The position numbers and the translations under genes were made by a program. Under the pieces are notes generated by a model. That model searched no databases and was not told the DNA's origin. It was given only the letters and a program-made list of their open reading frames with translations. Positions 18,849 to 27,525 of a DNA stretch of 64,000 nucleotides are shown in pieces. The DNA is taken from NCBI RefSeq assembly GCF_027497355.1, contig NZ_CP114909.1:1178001-1242000 (forward strand), written 5' to 3'. Source of the DNA: Micromonospora sp. WMMA1947 (GTDB lineage Bacteria; Actinomycetota; Actinomycetes; Mycobacteriales; Micromonosporaceae). The number at the start of each line of letters is the position of its first letter. Position 1 is the first letter of the stretch.

Positions 18849-18897
18849 TTAGCAAGAGGTTGCAGAGAATGGAAGGGCTTGCAGAAGTGTACGCAAG
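18849..18897. promoter_or_regulatory. Operators of the LacI-type maltose regulator (divergent promoter)
   Basis: CTTGCAGAAGTGTACGCAAG (18878-18897) is an inverted repeat of CTTGC/GCAAG. A second pair, GCAA (18852-18855) with TTGC (18860-18863), lies beside it, and another CTTGC is at 18795-18799. The same motif recurs before the alpha-glucosidase gene at 20514-20542. LacI-type repression of malEFG and of the regulator itself, relieved by maltose or maltotriose, is the expected logic. Confidence 0.7.
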
Positions 18898-18925
18898 ACT
18901 TTGCCGTTGGGCTAAAGTGCCGCAC

Positions 18926-20002
18926 ATGCGCGCTCGACTGTCCGACATCGCCCAACAGGCTGAAGTCAGCGAGGCCACGGTGTCGCGGGTGCTCAACGAC
19001 CGCCCCGGCGTGGCCCCCGAGACCCGGCAGGCGGTTCTCACCGCCCTCGATGTACTCGGCTACGAACGTCCCGCCCGGCTGCGCAAGCGCAGCGCCGGAC
19101 TGGTCGGCTTGGTCGTGCCGGAGCTGGACAACCCGATCTTCCCGGCGTTCGCCCAGATCATCGAGTCCGCGCTCGCCCCCACCGGCTACACACCGGTGCT
19201 CTGCACGCAGACCCCGGGCGGCGTCCGCGAGGACGAGTACGTGGAGATGCTGCTGGACCGGCAGGTCTCCGGCATCGTCTTCGTCTCCGGCCTGCACGCC
19301 GACACCGCGGCGGACCACGACCGCTACCGCACGCTGCTAGCCCGGCCGCTGCCGATCGTCATGATCAACGGGTACGCCCCGGGCATCCCCGCGCCGTTCG
19401 TCTCCTGCGACGACAGGGAGTCCGCCGAACTCGCGGTCGCCCACCTCGTCGCGCTCGGACACCGCCGGATCGGCCTGATCACCGGCCCGGACCGGTTCGT
19501 GCCGGTGCAGCGCAAGGTCGCCGGCTACAAGGCCGCGATGGGGCGGCTCACCGACATCACCTCCGACGAGCTGGCCGAGCTGACCGAGCTGTCGCTGTTC
19601 GGCGTCGAGGGCGGCGAGGCCGCCGCCGGCCGGCTGATCGAGCGCGGCGTGACCGGGCTCGTCTGCGGCTCGGACCTGATGGCGCTCGGCGCGATCCGGG
19701 CCGCCCGCCAGCGCGGGCTGTCGGTGCCCGGCGACATCTCCGTGGTCGGGTACGACGACTCCCCGCTGATGGCGTTCACCGACCCGCCGCTGACCACAGT
19801 GCGCCAGCCGGTCGCCGCCATGGCGGTGGCAGCGGTGCGGGCCCTGGTCGACGAGATCAACGGGCACCCCTCACCGAACTCCGAGTACCTGTTCCGGCCC
19901 GAGCTGGTCGTGCGTGGCTCCACCGCGGTGACCCGCCCCGCCGACCCCCCGAAGCGCCAGCGCCCCGCCACCCCCACCCCGCCCCTCCCCATCCCCGCCT
20001 GA
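18926..20002 (+). CDS. malR: LacI-family repressor of maltose genes
   Basis: This 358-residue regulator has an N-terminal helix-turn-helix (RLSDIAQQAEVSEATVSRVL, residues 4-23) with the hinge that follows, and a periplasmic-binding-like ligand domain (LVGLVVPELDNPIFPAFAQI; DDRESAELAVAHLVALGHRR). Its position divergent to malEFG matches MalR of Streptomyces. The ATG at 18926 is chosen because the HTH begins four residues later; there is no clear Shine-Dalgarno, so the message may be leaderless. The last 21 residues are a proline-rich tail not needed for the fold. The effector is inferred. Confidence 0.88.
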   Translation: MRARLSDIAQQAEVSEATVSRVLNDRPGVAPETRQAVLTALDVLGYERPARLRKRSAGLVGLVVPELDNPIFPAFAQIIESALAPTGYTPVLCTQTPGGVREDEYVEMLLDRQVSGIVFVSGLHADTAADHDRYRTLLARPLPIVMINGYAPGIPAPFVSCDDRESAELAVAHLVALGHRRIGLITGPDRFVPVQRKVAGYKAAMGRLTDITSDELAELTELSLFGVEGGEAAAGRLIERGVTGLVCGSDLMALGAIRAARQRGLSVPGDISVVGYDDSPLMAFTDPPLTTVRQPVAAMAVAAVRALVDEINGHPSPNSEYLFRPELVVRGSTAVTRPADPPKRQRPATPTPPLPIPA

Positions 20003-20064
20003 CCCCCGCGCCCCTCCCCTTCCCCCTCTCCTCCGCACCCTCCCCGCACCCCTCCCCGCCTCCC

Positions 20065-20126
20065 GGTTGATCAAGGAGTTCGCGTCCAAGTCGACCTCCC
20101 TCCCGGACACAAACCCCTTGATCACC
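20065..20126. repeat. Palindrome family A, copy 1
   Basis: The left arm GGTTGATCAAGGAGTTCGCG (then TCC, ending 20087) pairs with the right arm at 20105-20126, which contains CAAACCCCTTGATCACC, around a loop of about 17 nt. A second copy lies at 20252-20313. It could act as terminator of the repressor gene or as a REP/MITE-like element. Confidence 0.75.
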
Positions 20127-20153
20127 GCCCCGGTCCAGCTCGACCCTCGACGC

Positions 20154-20214
20154 GTCGATCATGAAGTTGACGGCGACAAATCGGACGCCAATCACCGCCA
20201 ACCTCATGATCACG
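20154..20214. repeat. Palindrome family B, copy 1
   Basis: GTCGATCATGAAGTTGACGG (left, from 20154) pairs with CGCCAACCTCATGATCACG (right, 20196-20214). The core GATCATGA differs from family A (GATCAAGG). Copy 2 is at 20361-20420. Confidence 0.75.
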
Positions 20215-20251
20215 CCACCCCGGCCGCGCCTACTGCGCGCGCACCCCTCCC

Positions 20252-20313
20252 CGTTGATCAAGGGGTTTGTGTCGGGGTTGATCTCCACTTGGGACACAAA
20301 CTCCTTGATCACC
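20252..20313. repeat. Palindrome family A, copy 2
   Basis: CGTTGATCAAGGGGTTTGTG (left, from about 20252) pairs with GGGACACAAACTCCTTGATC (right, 20291-20310). It has the same architecture as 20065-20126, with changes mostly outside the stem core. Confidence 0.75.
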
Positions 20314-20360
20314 GACCGCGGCGGCGGGTCGGTCCGGCAAGAGGCGGCCGGGTCGGGATG

Positions 20361-20420
20361 GCGATCATGAGGTTGGCGGGGGTTGGGGTCCGGAATGTCG
20401 GGGTTAACTTCATGATCGAC
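20361..20420. repeat. Palindrome family B, copy 2
   Basis: GCGATCATGAGGTTGGCGG (left) pairs with GGTTAACTTCATGATCGAC (right, ending 20420). It is the second family B copy, completing an A-B-A-B order. Confidence 0.75.
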
Positions 20421-20511
20421 TTCGAAGTGCGGAGGCGGCCGGAGGTGGCGGGTGTGGGTGTCTCGGGATTCGGGAGAGGGCTCTGGGGTGACGGCGGGTG
20501 ATGGCTGTCAT

Positions 20512-20542
20512 TTCTTGCGCAAGGAATGCTTGACTCTTGCAG
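20512..20542 (+). promoter_or_regulatory. LacI-type operator before the alpha-glucosidase gene
   Basis: The perfect palindrome CTTGCGCAAG lies at 20514-20523, followed by CTTGAC (20529-20534, -35-like) and CTTGCAG (20536-20542). It matches the motif between malE and the LacI gene, placing this gene in the same regulon by inference. Confidence 0.68.
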
Positions 20543-20612
20543 GGCCGTGGCGGCATCCTTCTCAGACACCCTGCGCCGCACCAGAAGCCGCCACAGAACG
20601 GGATCGACAGCG

Positions 20613-22247
20613 ATGACCTCCGCCCCCAGCACCACCCCACGCACCGCCGACGACGACTGGTGGCGGTCCGCTGTTGTCTACCAGGTGTACGTCCGCAGCT
20701 TCGCCGACGCGAACGCCGACGGTGTGGGTGACCTCCAGGGCATCCGGCAGCGCCTGCCGTACCTGCGCGATCTCGGCGTGGACGCGCTCTGGCTGACGCC
20801 GTTCTACACCTCGCCGCAGGTCGACGCCGGCTACGACGTGGCCGACTACCGGGACGTCGACCCGCTGTTCGGCAACCTGACCGACTTCGACGAGATGATC
20901 ACCGACGCGCACGCGCTCGGCCTGCGGATCATCGTGGACATGGTGCCGAACCACACCTCCAGCGCGCACCCGTGGTTCACCGCGGCGCTCGCCGCCGGAC
21001 CCGGTTCGCCGGAGCGGGAGCGCTACCTGTTCGCCGACGGCAGGGGCGAGCAGGGCGAACTGCCGCCGAACGACTGGGAGAGCATCTTCGGCGGCCCGGC
21101 GTGGACGCGCGTGGTCGACGGCCAGTGGTACCTGCACCTGTTCGACCCGGCCCAGCCCGACCTGAACTGGCGACACCCGGAGGTGCGGGCCGAGTTCGAG
21201 GACGTGCTGCGCTTCTGGCTGGACCGGGGCGTGGACGGCTTCCGGATCGACGTGGCGCACGGCATGATCAAGGCCGAGGGCCTGCCGGACGTCGGCTTCA
21301 ACTCGATGACCACCGGCCAGCGCCAGTCCGAGCTGCTGGGCAAGGGCCGGCTGCCGTACTTCGACCAGGACGAGGTGCACGACATCTACCGCGCCTGGCG
21401 GCCGATCCTGGACAGCTACCCGGGCGGCCGGATGGCCGTGGCCGAGGCGTGGGCCGAGACGCCGCAGCGGCTGGCCCGCTACATCGGCCCGGACGAGCTG
21501 CACCAGGCGTTCAGCTTCGACTTCCTCGACGCCACCTGGTCGGCCGACTCGTTCCGCAAGGTGATCGACACGGCGCTGGCGGAGTCCACGATCGTGGGCG
21601 CGCCGACCACCTGGGTGCTCTCCAACCACGACCGGCAGCGGCACGTCACCCGGTACGGCGACGGCGAGGTCGGCCTGCGCCGCGCCCGCGCCGCCGCGCT
21701 GCTGATGTTCGCGCTGCCCGGCTGCGCGTACGTCTACCAGGGCGAGGAACTGGGCCTGCCGGAGGTGCTGGACCTCCCCGACGAGCTGCGTCAGGACCCG
21801 GCGTTCCGGCGTACCGGGGAGAGCCGGGACGGCTGCCGCGTGCCGATCCCGTGGGGCGGCGAGCTGCCCCCGTACGGCTTCGGGCCGGAGGGCAGCGAGC
21901 GGAGCTGGCTGCCGGCGCCGGCGACCTGGCGGTCGCTGTCGGTGGCCGCCCAGACCGGTGCCGCCGGGTCGACGCTGGAGCTGTACCGGGCCGCTCTGCG
22001 CATCCGGCACGAGCACCCCGCGCTGGCCGGCCTGGACGGCATCACCTGGCTGGAGACCGAGCCCGGCGTTCTGGCGTTCCGCCGCACCGCCGGGGACGCC
22101 GAGGTGACGTGCGTGGTGAACATCAGCGGCGCCGCCGTGACGGTGAGCGGCCACGGCCGCCCGCTCGTCGCCAGCGCCGACCTCACCGAGCGGGGCGACG
22201 GGTACGTCCTGCCGGTGGACGCGGCTGCGTGGTTCGAACGGCGCTGA
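20613..22247 (+). CDS. aglA: Alpha-glucosidase, GH13 oligo-1,6/maltase type
   Basis: The 544-residue cytoplasmic enzyme releases glucose from imported maltodextrins. SAVVYQVYVRSFADANADGV opens the barrel. The catalytic set is nucleophile D213 (DGFRIDVAH), acid/base E278 (VAEAW) and H339-D340 (LSNHDRQR). VDMVPNHTS (about 108-116) suits alpha-1,4 preference (Val before D rather than the isomaltase pattern), though this is weak evidence. The ATG at 20613 gives a normal N-terminus. It stands alone downstream of the LacI gene with its own operator motif. Confidence 0.92.
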   Translation: MTSAPSTTPRTADDDWWRSAVVYQVYVRSFADANADGVGDLQGIRQRLPYLRDLGVDALWLTPFYTSPQVDAGYDVADYRDVDPLFGNLTDFDEMITDAHALGLRIIVDMVPNHTSSAHPWFTAALAAGPGSPERERYLFADGRGEQGELPPNDWESIFGGPAWTRVVDGQWYLHLFDPAQPDLNWRHPEVRAEFEDVLRFWLDRGVDGFRIDVAHGMIKAEGLPDVGFNSMTTGQRQSELLGKGRLPYFDQDEVHDIYRAWRPILDSYPGGRMAVAEAWAETPQRLARYIGPDELHQAFSFDFLDATWSADSFRKVIDTALAESTIVGAPTTWVLSNHDRQRHVTRYGDGEVGLRRARAAALLMFALPGCAYVYQGEELGLPEVLDLPDELRQDPAFRRTGESRDGCRVPIPWGGELPPYGFGPEGSERSWLPAPATWRSLSVAAQTGAAGSTLELYRAALRIRHEHPALAGLDGITWLETEPGVLAFRRTAGDAEVTCVVNISGAAVTVSGHGRPLVASADLTERGDGYVLPVDAAAWFERR

Positions 22248-22407
22248 GCCGGGTAACCCGCCAACGACCTGGCCGTCCGTTGTGCCCCGCGCCGACGGGC
22301 GGCTGGGCTGCCGACCCCTTGTGGTGGGGGGTGAGGTGGCCCCGGCCCCTCGGGATGCGCTCCCGGGGGGCCGGTGTCCATCGGGGAGCACGGGGTACCA
22401 CCGGGGG

Positions 22408-22770
22408 ATGACCGCACACGTGGCGCAGTACACCCTCGACGTCACCGACCTGGAACTGATGGCCCGGTTCTGGTCCGCCGCCCTCGGCTACACCGTCTCC
22501 CAGGGCGGCGACGGCAACGCGAAGCTGTATCCGCCGCCCGGCCGGGCGGGCCCGACCGTCTGGTTGCAGGGCTGCGGCACGCCGAAACCGGGCAAGAACC
22601 GGCTCCACCTGGATCTGGTCGCCGACGGCGGCCAGGCCGCCGAGGTCGACCGGCTGATCGGACTCGGTGCGCGGCGCGCCGACGTCGGCCAGACCGGCGC
22701 GGAAGGCTTCGTGGTGCTCGTCGACCCGGAGGACAACGAGTTCTGCGTGCTCGACGGGCCGCCGCGCTGA
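22408..22770 (+). CDS. Small VOC-superfamily (glyoxalase-like) protein
   Basis: At 120 residues this is a single-unit glyoxalase/bleomycin-resistance fold. VAQYTLDVTDLELMARFWSA opens the first beta-alpha module, NRLHLDLVADGG contains the metal-site histidine region, and VVLVDPEDNEFCVLD closes the second module with the usual P-x-x-N-E-F/C ending. The closest type is the glyoxalase_6-like group, substrate unknown. ATG 22408 follows GGGGG. It converges with the next gene, 6 nt away. Confidence 0.85.
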   Translation: MTAHVAQYTLDVTDLELMARFWSAALGYTVSQGGDGNAKLYPPPGRAGPTVWLQGCGTPKPGKNRLHLDLVADGGQAAEVDRLIGLGARRADVGQTGAEGFVVLVDPEDNEFCVLDGPPR

Positions 22771-22776
22771 GCGTCC

Positions 22777-23265
22777 TCAGCCGCCCTTGGCGGTGAGCAG
22801 TGCGGCGATCCGGGCGAACCCGGCCCGGATCTCCTCCCGGTCGGGCGCCTTCGCCGGCTCGGGCTCCGGCTCACGCTCGGCGGCCAGCTCCAGCTCCTCG
22901 TCGATGACGTCCTCGAAGTCGCCGTAGAGGTCCGCCTGGTCGATCTCGGCCGCCTCGTCCTCGGCGGCGATCTGCGCGGCGGCGATCTCGCCGCGGATCT
23001 CCTCCGGCGTGAGCGCCGGCAGCAGCGGCTCCACCACCGCCATCAGCTGCTCGTCGGCCACCACCGCCTCGGCGAGCGCCAGCGCGTGCGGTCGCTCGTA
23101 CGGGCCGCAGACCACCGGCTCCCAGTCGTCCTCGGTGCCGAGCGGGCCGAACGTGATGATCCACGGCAGGCCCCGGATCGGGGAGTCGTCCGGCAGGTCC
23201 AGTGTCACGAGTGCGCCCACCGGCCCATCATGGTCGCCACGCGTCGGCCCGGGGAACGCAAACAT
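22777..23265 (-). CDS. Conserved hypothetical protein, acidic
   Basis: The 162-residue soluble protein starts MFAFPGPTRGDHDGPVGALV. The N-terminal half (VTLDLPDDSPIRGLPWIITF, GTEDDWEPVVCGPYERPHAL) looks globular. The C-terminal half is helical and strongly acidic, with an EREPEPEP spacer before a final helix. I do not recognise a family. ATG 23265 has GGAGAG four bases upstream. It is 28 nt downstream of the GntR gene on the same strand and may end that transcript. Confidence 0.72.
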   Translation of the reverse strand: MFAFPGPTRGDHDGPVGALVTLDLPDDSPIRGLPWIITFGPLGTEDDWEPVVCGPYERPHALALAEAVVADEQLMAVVEPLLPALTPEEIRGEIAAAQIAAEDEAAEIDQADLYGDFEDVIDEELELAAEREPEPEPAKAPDREEIRAGFARIAALLTAKGG

Positions 23266-23293
23266 CGGACTCTCCCCGCTTCGGGGACCACGC

Positions 23294-23668
23294 TCAGCCA
23301 CGCGTACCGGCGTCCAGCGCCGCACGGACCAGCGCCACCGCACGCTCCGGCGGGACGCCCAGGCGACGTGCCTCGTCGGCGTACCCGGCCGCGGCCCGCT
23401 GCAGCCGGTCGGTGGCGTCGTCCCGGCCGGGGGCCACCACCGTGCCGTGCCGGCCGCGCGTCTCGACCAGCCCGGCGCCCTCCAGTTCCCGGTACGCCCG
23501 CGCCACGGTGTTCACCGCCAGCCCCAGGTCGGCGGCGAGCTGCCGCACGGCCGGGAGCCGGGTGCCCACCGGCAGCCGCCCGTCGCCGATGCGCGCGGCG
23601 AACTGCGCCCGCACCTGCTCGTACGGCGGCACCGCCGAATCGGCGTCGATCCGGATCCGCGCGCTCAT
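23294..23668 (-). CDS. GntR-family regulator, short YtrA type
   Basis: This 124-residue regulator consists of the GntR winged helix (VPPYEQVRAQFAARIGDGRL; LPAVRQLAADLGLAVNTVAR at about residues 43-62; ELEGAGLVETRGRHGTVVA) plus only about 40 C-terminal helical residues, as in the YtrA subfamily that usually controls ABC exporters. Here it overlaps the BrkB-type membrane gene by 4 nt (ATGA), and no ABC genes lie nearby. The target is therefore unclear. Confidence 0.9.
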   Translation of the reverse strand: MSARIRIDADSAVPPYEQVRAQFAARIGDGRLPVGTRLPAVRQLAADLGLAVNTVARAYRELEGAGLVETRGRHGTVVAPGRDDATDRLQRAAAGYADEARRLGVPPERAVALVRAALDAGTRG

Positions 23669-24606
23669 CCCGCTCCTCCCGGCGTCCCCGGTTCGGTTTC
23701 CTCGTCGAGCAGGTCGGCCTCCACGTCCACCTCCCGGGCCCCGCCCTCGGCCAGGTCCACCACCCGGCCGTACCGGCTGGTGGCGGCGAGCGCGGCGCCG
23801 AACAGCACCAACTGGTTGAGCAGGTAGAGATAGAGCAGCAGGCCCACGGCGGTGGCGACCACGGTGTACGCGGGGTTCCGCTCGGTGCGTACCACGTAGT
23901 AACGCCCCACGGTGTTGAGCAGGGTGATCCCGACGGCGATGGTCAGGATCGCCGGACGCAGCCGGCGCCGGCTCATCCGCAGCCGGGGCACTGCGAGCAG
24001 CAGCGCGGCGGCGAGCACGGCGTTGACGAGCACGCTCAGCACCGCGCTGATCGTGGTCAGGCCCACCGAGCCGGTGCTGCGCAGCAGGAAGCGCAGCAGC
24101 GACTCCAGCGCGTCCACGGCCGCGACCGAGACGAACAGCAGCACGAAGACCGCGACCAGCACGCCCAGGTCGACCAGGCGCCGCACGACCAGGTTGCCGG
24201 GCTGCTGGTTGAAGCCGTACATCAGCCGCTGCGAGGAGCGGATCGCCTCCACCCAGCCGATGCCGGTGAAGACCAGGATGACCAAGCCGACCACGCCGAC
24301 GGTGCCGCTGCTCTCGGCGATCTGCGCCGGGTCGAGGAAGGGCAGGTTCTCCTCCAGGAAGTGCGCCGCGCCGCGGCTGACCTCCTCGTTGTCGCGCAGT
24401 ACCGCACCGAAGATCCAGTACGCGACGAGCGCGAGCGCGAACACGGCGAAGAAGCCGTAGTACGCGATGGCGGCGGCGAGCCGCCCGGCGAGCAGGTCGG
24501 CGTAGAGCGTCCCGGCCCGCCAGACGTGGTCGAAGACCGACGAGCGGCTCCGGGCCGCGTCGATGCGGCGCCCCACCGCCGCCTCGATCCGGCCGAAGAC
24601 GTTCAC
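23665..24606 (-). CDS. YihY/BrkB-family inner-membrane protein
   Basis: The 313-residue protein has about six membrane segments. LAAAIAYYGFFAVFALALVA, near residue 43, is the conserved first region of YihY/BrkB proteins (formerly and wrongly called RNase BN). LYLYLLNQLVLFGAALAA and a charged, acidic C-terminus follow. Function is unknown; a transport or envelope role is usually assumed. The GTG at 24606 is chosen because NVFGRIEAAVGRR fits the family N-terminus and GAGGA lies upstream. It is translationally coupled to the GntR gene downstream. Confidence 0.88.
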   Translation of the reverse strand: MNVFGRIEAAVGRRIDAARSRSSVFDHVWRAGTLYADLLAGRLAAAIAYYGFFAVFALALVAYWIFGAVLRDNEEVSRGAAHFLEENLPFLDPAQIAESSGTVGVVGLVILVFTGIGWVEAIRSSQRLMYGFNQQPGNLVVRRLVDLGVLVAVFVLLFVSVAAVDALESLLRFLLRSTGSVGLTTISAVLSVLVNAVLAAALLLAVPRLRMSRRRLRPAILTIAVGITLLNTVGRYYVVRTERNPAYTVVATAVGLLLYLYLLNQLVLFGAALAATSRYGRVVDLAEGGAREVDVEADLLDEETEPGTPGGAG

Positions 24607-24662
24607 CCCGTCATCCTCGCCGATCTCCGCCCGTGACGGAGGTGGCCCGGCCGGTCGGATGT

Positions 24663-25250
24663 TCAGTGCCGGCCGCCGAGCCGGAAGTCGCGGCGGGGCT
24701 GCCACCGGGTCGCCTCGCTGTGCGAGAACAGCGTGAACGCGTCCACCTGGAACAACGCGGAGAAGTCCGCCAGATCCTCGTACGCCTTGTCGAGCACCTC
24801 GGGCGGTACGTCCTGCGCCACCGTGACGTGCGGGTGGTACGGGAAACGCAGCTCGCGGCGCAGCTCGGGAGCGGAGTTGATCGCGGCGGCCAGCAGTTCG
24901 CACTCGCTGATCCCGGCCGCCACCGCCACGAAGACCACCTGGGTGACCGGGCGGAACGTGCCGGTGCCGCGCAGGTGCAGCGTGAACGGCAGGTGCGCGG
25001 CGGCGACCCGGGCCAGGTGCTCCTCGACGGCGGGCAGCGCGCGTACCGGGATCTCGGTGGGCCCGAGGAGGGTGACGTGCGCGGGGACGGCGAGCGGGTC
25101 GCCGGCCTCGACCCGGCGGCGGGTGAGCATCCCGCCCCAGGGCTCGGGGACGTCGACAGCGATCCCGATCTGGATCGTGTCCGCGCCGCCCGGCGCCGTG
25201 TCACTGCCCGCCACGTCGCGCGCCACCCCTCCGGCCACCGGCTGCGTCAC
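24663..25250 (-). CDS. 2'-5' RNA ligase-like (2H phosphoesterase) protein
   Basis: This protein of 195 residues has both HxT motifs of the 2H superfamily: HVTLLGP at about residue 58 and HPHVTVAQ at about 142. Such proteins hydrolyse or join 2',5'- or cyclic phosphates in RNA or nucleotides. The GTG start at 25250 adds about 25 poorly conserved residues; a later start near TIQIGIAVDVP would also fit. It lies downstream of trpS with a 22-nt gap and is probably co-transcribed with it. Confidence 0.85.
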   Translation of the reverse strand: MTQPVAGGVARDVAGSDTAPGGADTIQIGIAVDVPEPWGGMLTRRRVEAGDPLAVPAHVTLLGPTEIPVRALPAVEEHLARVAAAHLPFTLHLRGTGTFRPVTQVVFVAVAAGISECELLAAAINSAPELRRELRFPYHPHVTVAQDVPPEVLDKAYEDLADFSALFQVDAFTLFSHSEATRWQPRRDFRLGGRH

Positions 25251-25272
25251 CCGTCTCCGCCCGTCCGGGCCG

Positions 25273-26331
<1,059 letters not shown>

Positions 26332-27348
26332 TCATGACGGGCCGGTGGATCGGGCGGGTACGGGCGGAAGCGGACCGTTCACCTCACGTCGGGGCTCGGG
26401 CAGCCGCGCGGCGGAGACCGCCAGGCGGGACACGCGGCGGCCGTCGAGCGTGAGCACCCGCAGCAGCCAGCCCGCCGGATCGGCGGGCACCGATCCGGTG
26501 GCCGGGTCGACAGCCACCGGCACCTCGTCGCCCGCCACCGGCAGCCGGCCCAGCGCGGCCATCACGTACCCGCCGACCGTCTCGTACGGCCCGGCGGGCA
26601 GCGACACCCCGGTGCGCTCGGCGAAGTCGGTCAGGTTGAGCCGGCCGTCGACGACCGCGGGCAGGCCGGCGGGTTCCGGTTCGAGCGGGCCGTGCCCGTC
26701 GTCCCGGATCTCCCCGACCAGTTCCTCGACCAGGTCCTCGCAGGTGACGATGCCGGCCGTGCCGCCGTACTCGTCGACGACCACGGCCAGGTGGTGGCCC
26801 TCCCGGCGCATCTCGGTGAGCGCAGCCAGCACGCGCTTGCTGTCCGGCAGGCGTTTCACCTCCCGGATCAGCTCGCCGACCAGCAGCGGCCGGTCCGCGT
26901 CCGGACGCAGCAGCACGTCGCGCAGGTGCACCAGGCCGACCACGTCGTCGTGGGTGCCGTCGACCACCGGGTAGCGGGTGTGCGGGTCGGCCCGGACCAG
27001 CCGCTGCGCCTGCGCCAGCGGGAGCGCGGCGCTGAGGAAGACCACCTCGGTGCGGGGCACCATCACCTCGCGGACGAGCCGCGCGCCCGCGACCAGCACC
27101 TCGTCGATGATCCGCCGCTCGTCCGGATCGAGCAGGGTGTTCGCCGCGACCAGGTCCCGCAGCTCGGCCTCGCTGATCCGCTCCCGCCCGGCGGTGGGGC
27201 TGGCCCCGAGCAGGTCGGTGACCAGGCGGGTGGCGCCGTCGGCGCCGCGCACCACGAGACGGGCCACGCTGCGGGCCAGCGGGCCGGGTTCGCGTCGAGG
27301 CCGCCCCGACGGTCGCCGCCGGGGCCCGGGACCACCACCCTCCCGCAT
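26332..27348 (-). CDS. CorC/HlyC-like CBS-domain protein lacking the membrane domain
   Basis: Of 338 residues, about 80-200 are a CBS pair (MVPRTEVVFLSAALPLAQAQ; VVVDEYGGTAGIVTCEDLVE) and about 225-310 a CorC_HlyC domain (PAGPYETVGGYVMAALGRLP). The usual family has an N-terminal DUF21 (CNNM) membrane domain. Here only a basic leader and the linker (LARSVARLVVRGADGATRLV, ISEAELRDLVAANT) remain, and no hydrophobic block precedes the start. It may work as a soluble regulator or partner of a CNNM transporter encoded elsewhere. It begins 34 nt before trpS. Confidence 0.85.
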   Translation of the reverse strand: MREGGGPGPRRRPSGRPRREPGPLARSVARLVVRGADGATRLVTDLLGASPTAGRERISEAELRDLVAANTLLDPDERRIIDEVLVAGARLVREVMVPRTEVVFLSAALPLAQAQRLVRADPHTRYPVVDGTHDDVVGLVHLRDVLLRPDADRPLLVGELIREVKRLPDSKRVLAALTEMRREGHHLAVVVDEYGGTAGIVTCEDLVEELVGEIRDDGHGPLEPEPAGLPAVVDGRLNLTDFAERTGVSLPAGPYETVGGYVMAALGRLPVAGDEVPVAVDPATGSVPADPAGWLLRVLTLDGRRVSRLAVSAARLPEPRREVNGPLPPVPARSTGPS

Positions 27349-27525
27349 GAGAAGGATGGTAGACAGCGACCACCGTACGCTCGGGCGAATGTTCGGATCT
27401 GTTCAATCGTGGAGGATTATGATGGAATAGAGGAGGGCTCGACTCGACAGCCGCGACACAGTCCCCGGCCGTAGGGTGAGCGCGGGACGGCCGCCGCGGG
27501 ACGCGGCCCAGGCAGGAGGACCGAC

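Larger units (their letters stand above)
20003..20612. other. 610-nt non-coding spacer with a palindrome array
   Basis: No credible gene lies here; open frames on either strand are by-products of the palindromes. The first 60 nt are C-rich. Four hairpin-forming elements of two families follow, at 20065-20126, 20154-20214, 20252-20313 and 20361-20420. The right end holds the operator/promoter of the alpha-glucosidase gene. Confidence 0.75.

Noticed and set aside
19857..20501. Small frames starting MIKEF or MIKGF on both strands in the palindrome spacer
   Set aside because: They arise from the palindrome arms (TTGATCAAGGAGTT), read similarly on both strands and have no conserved protein features.
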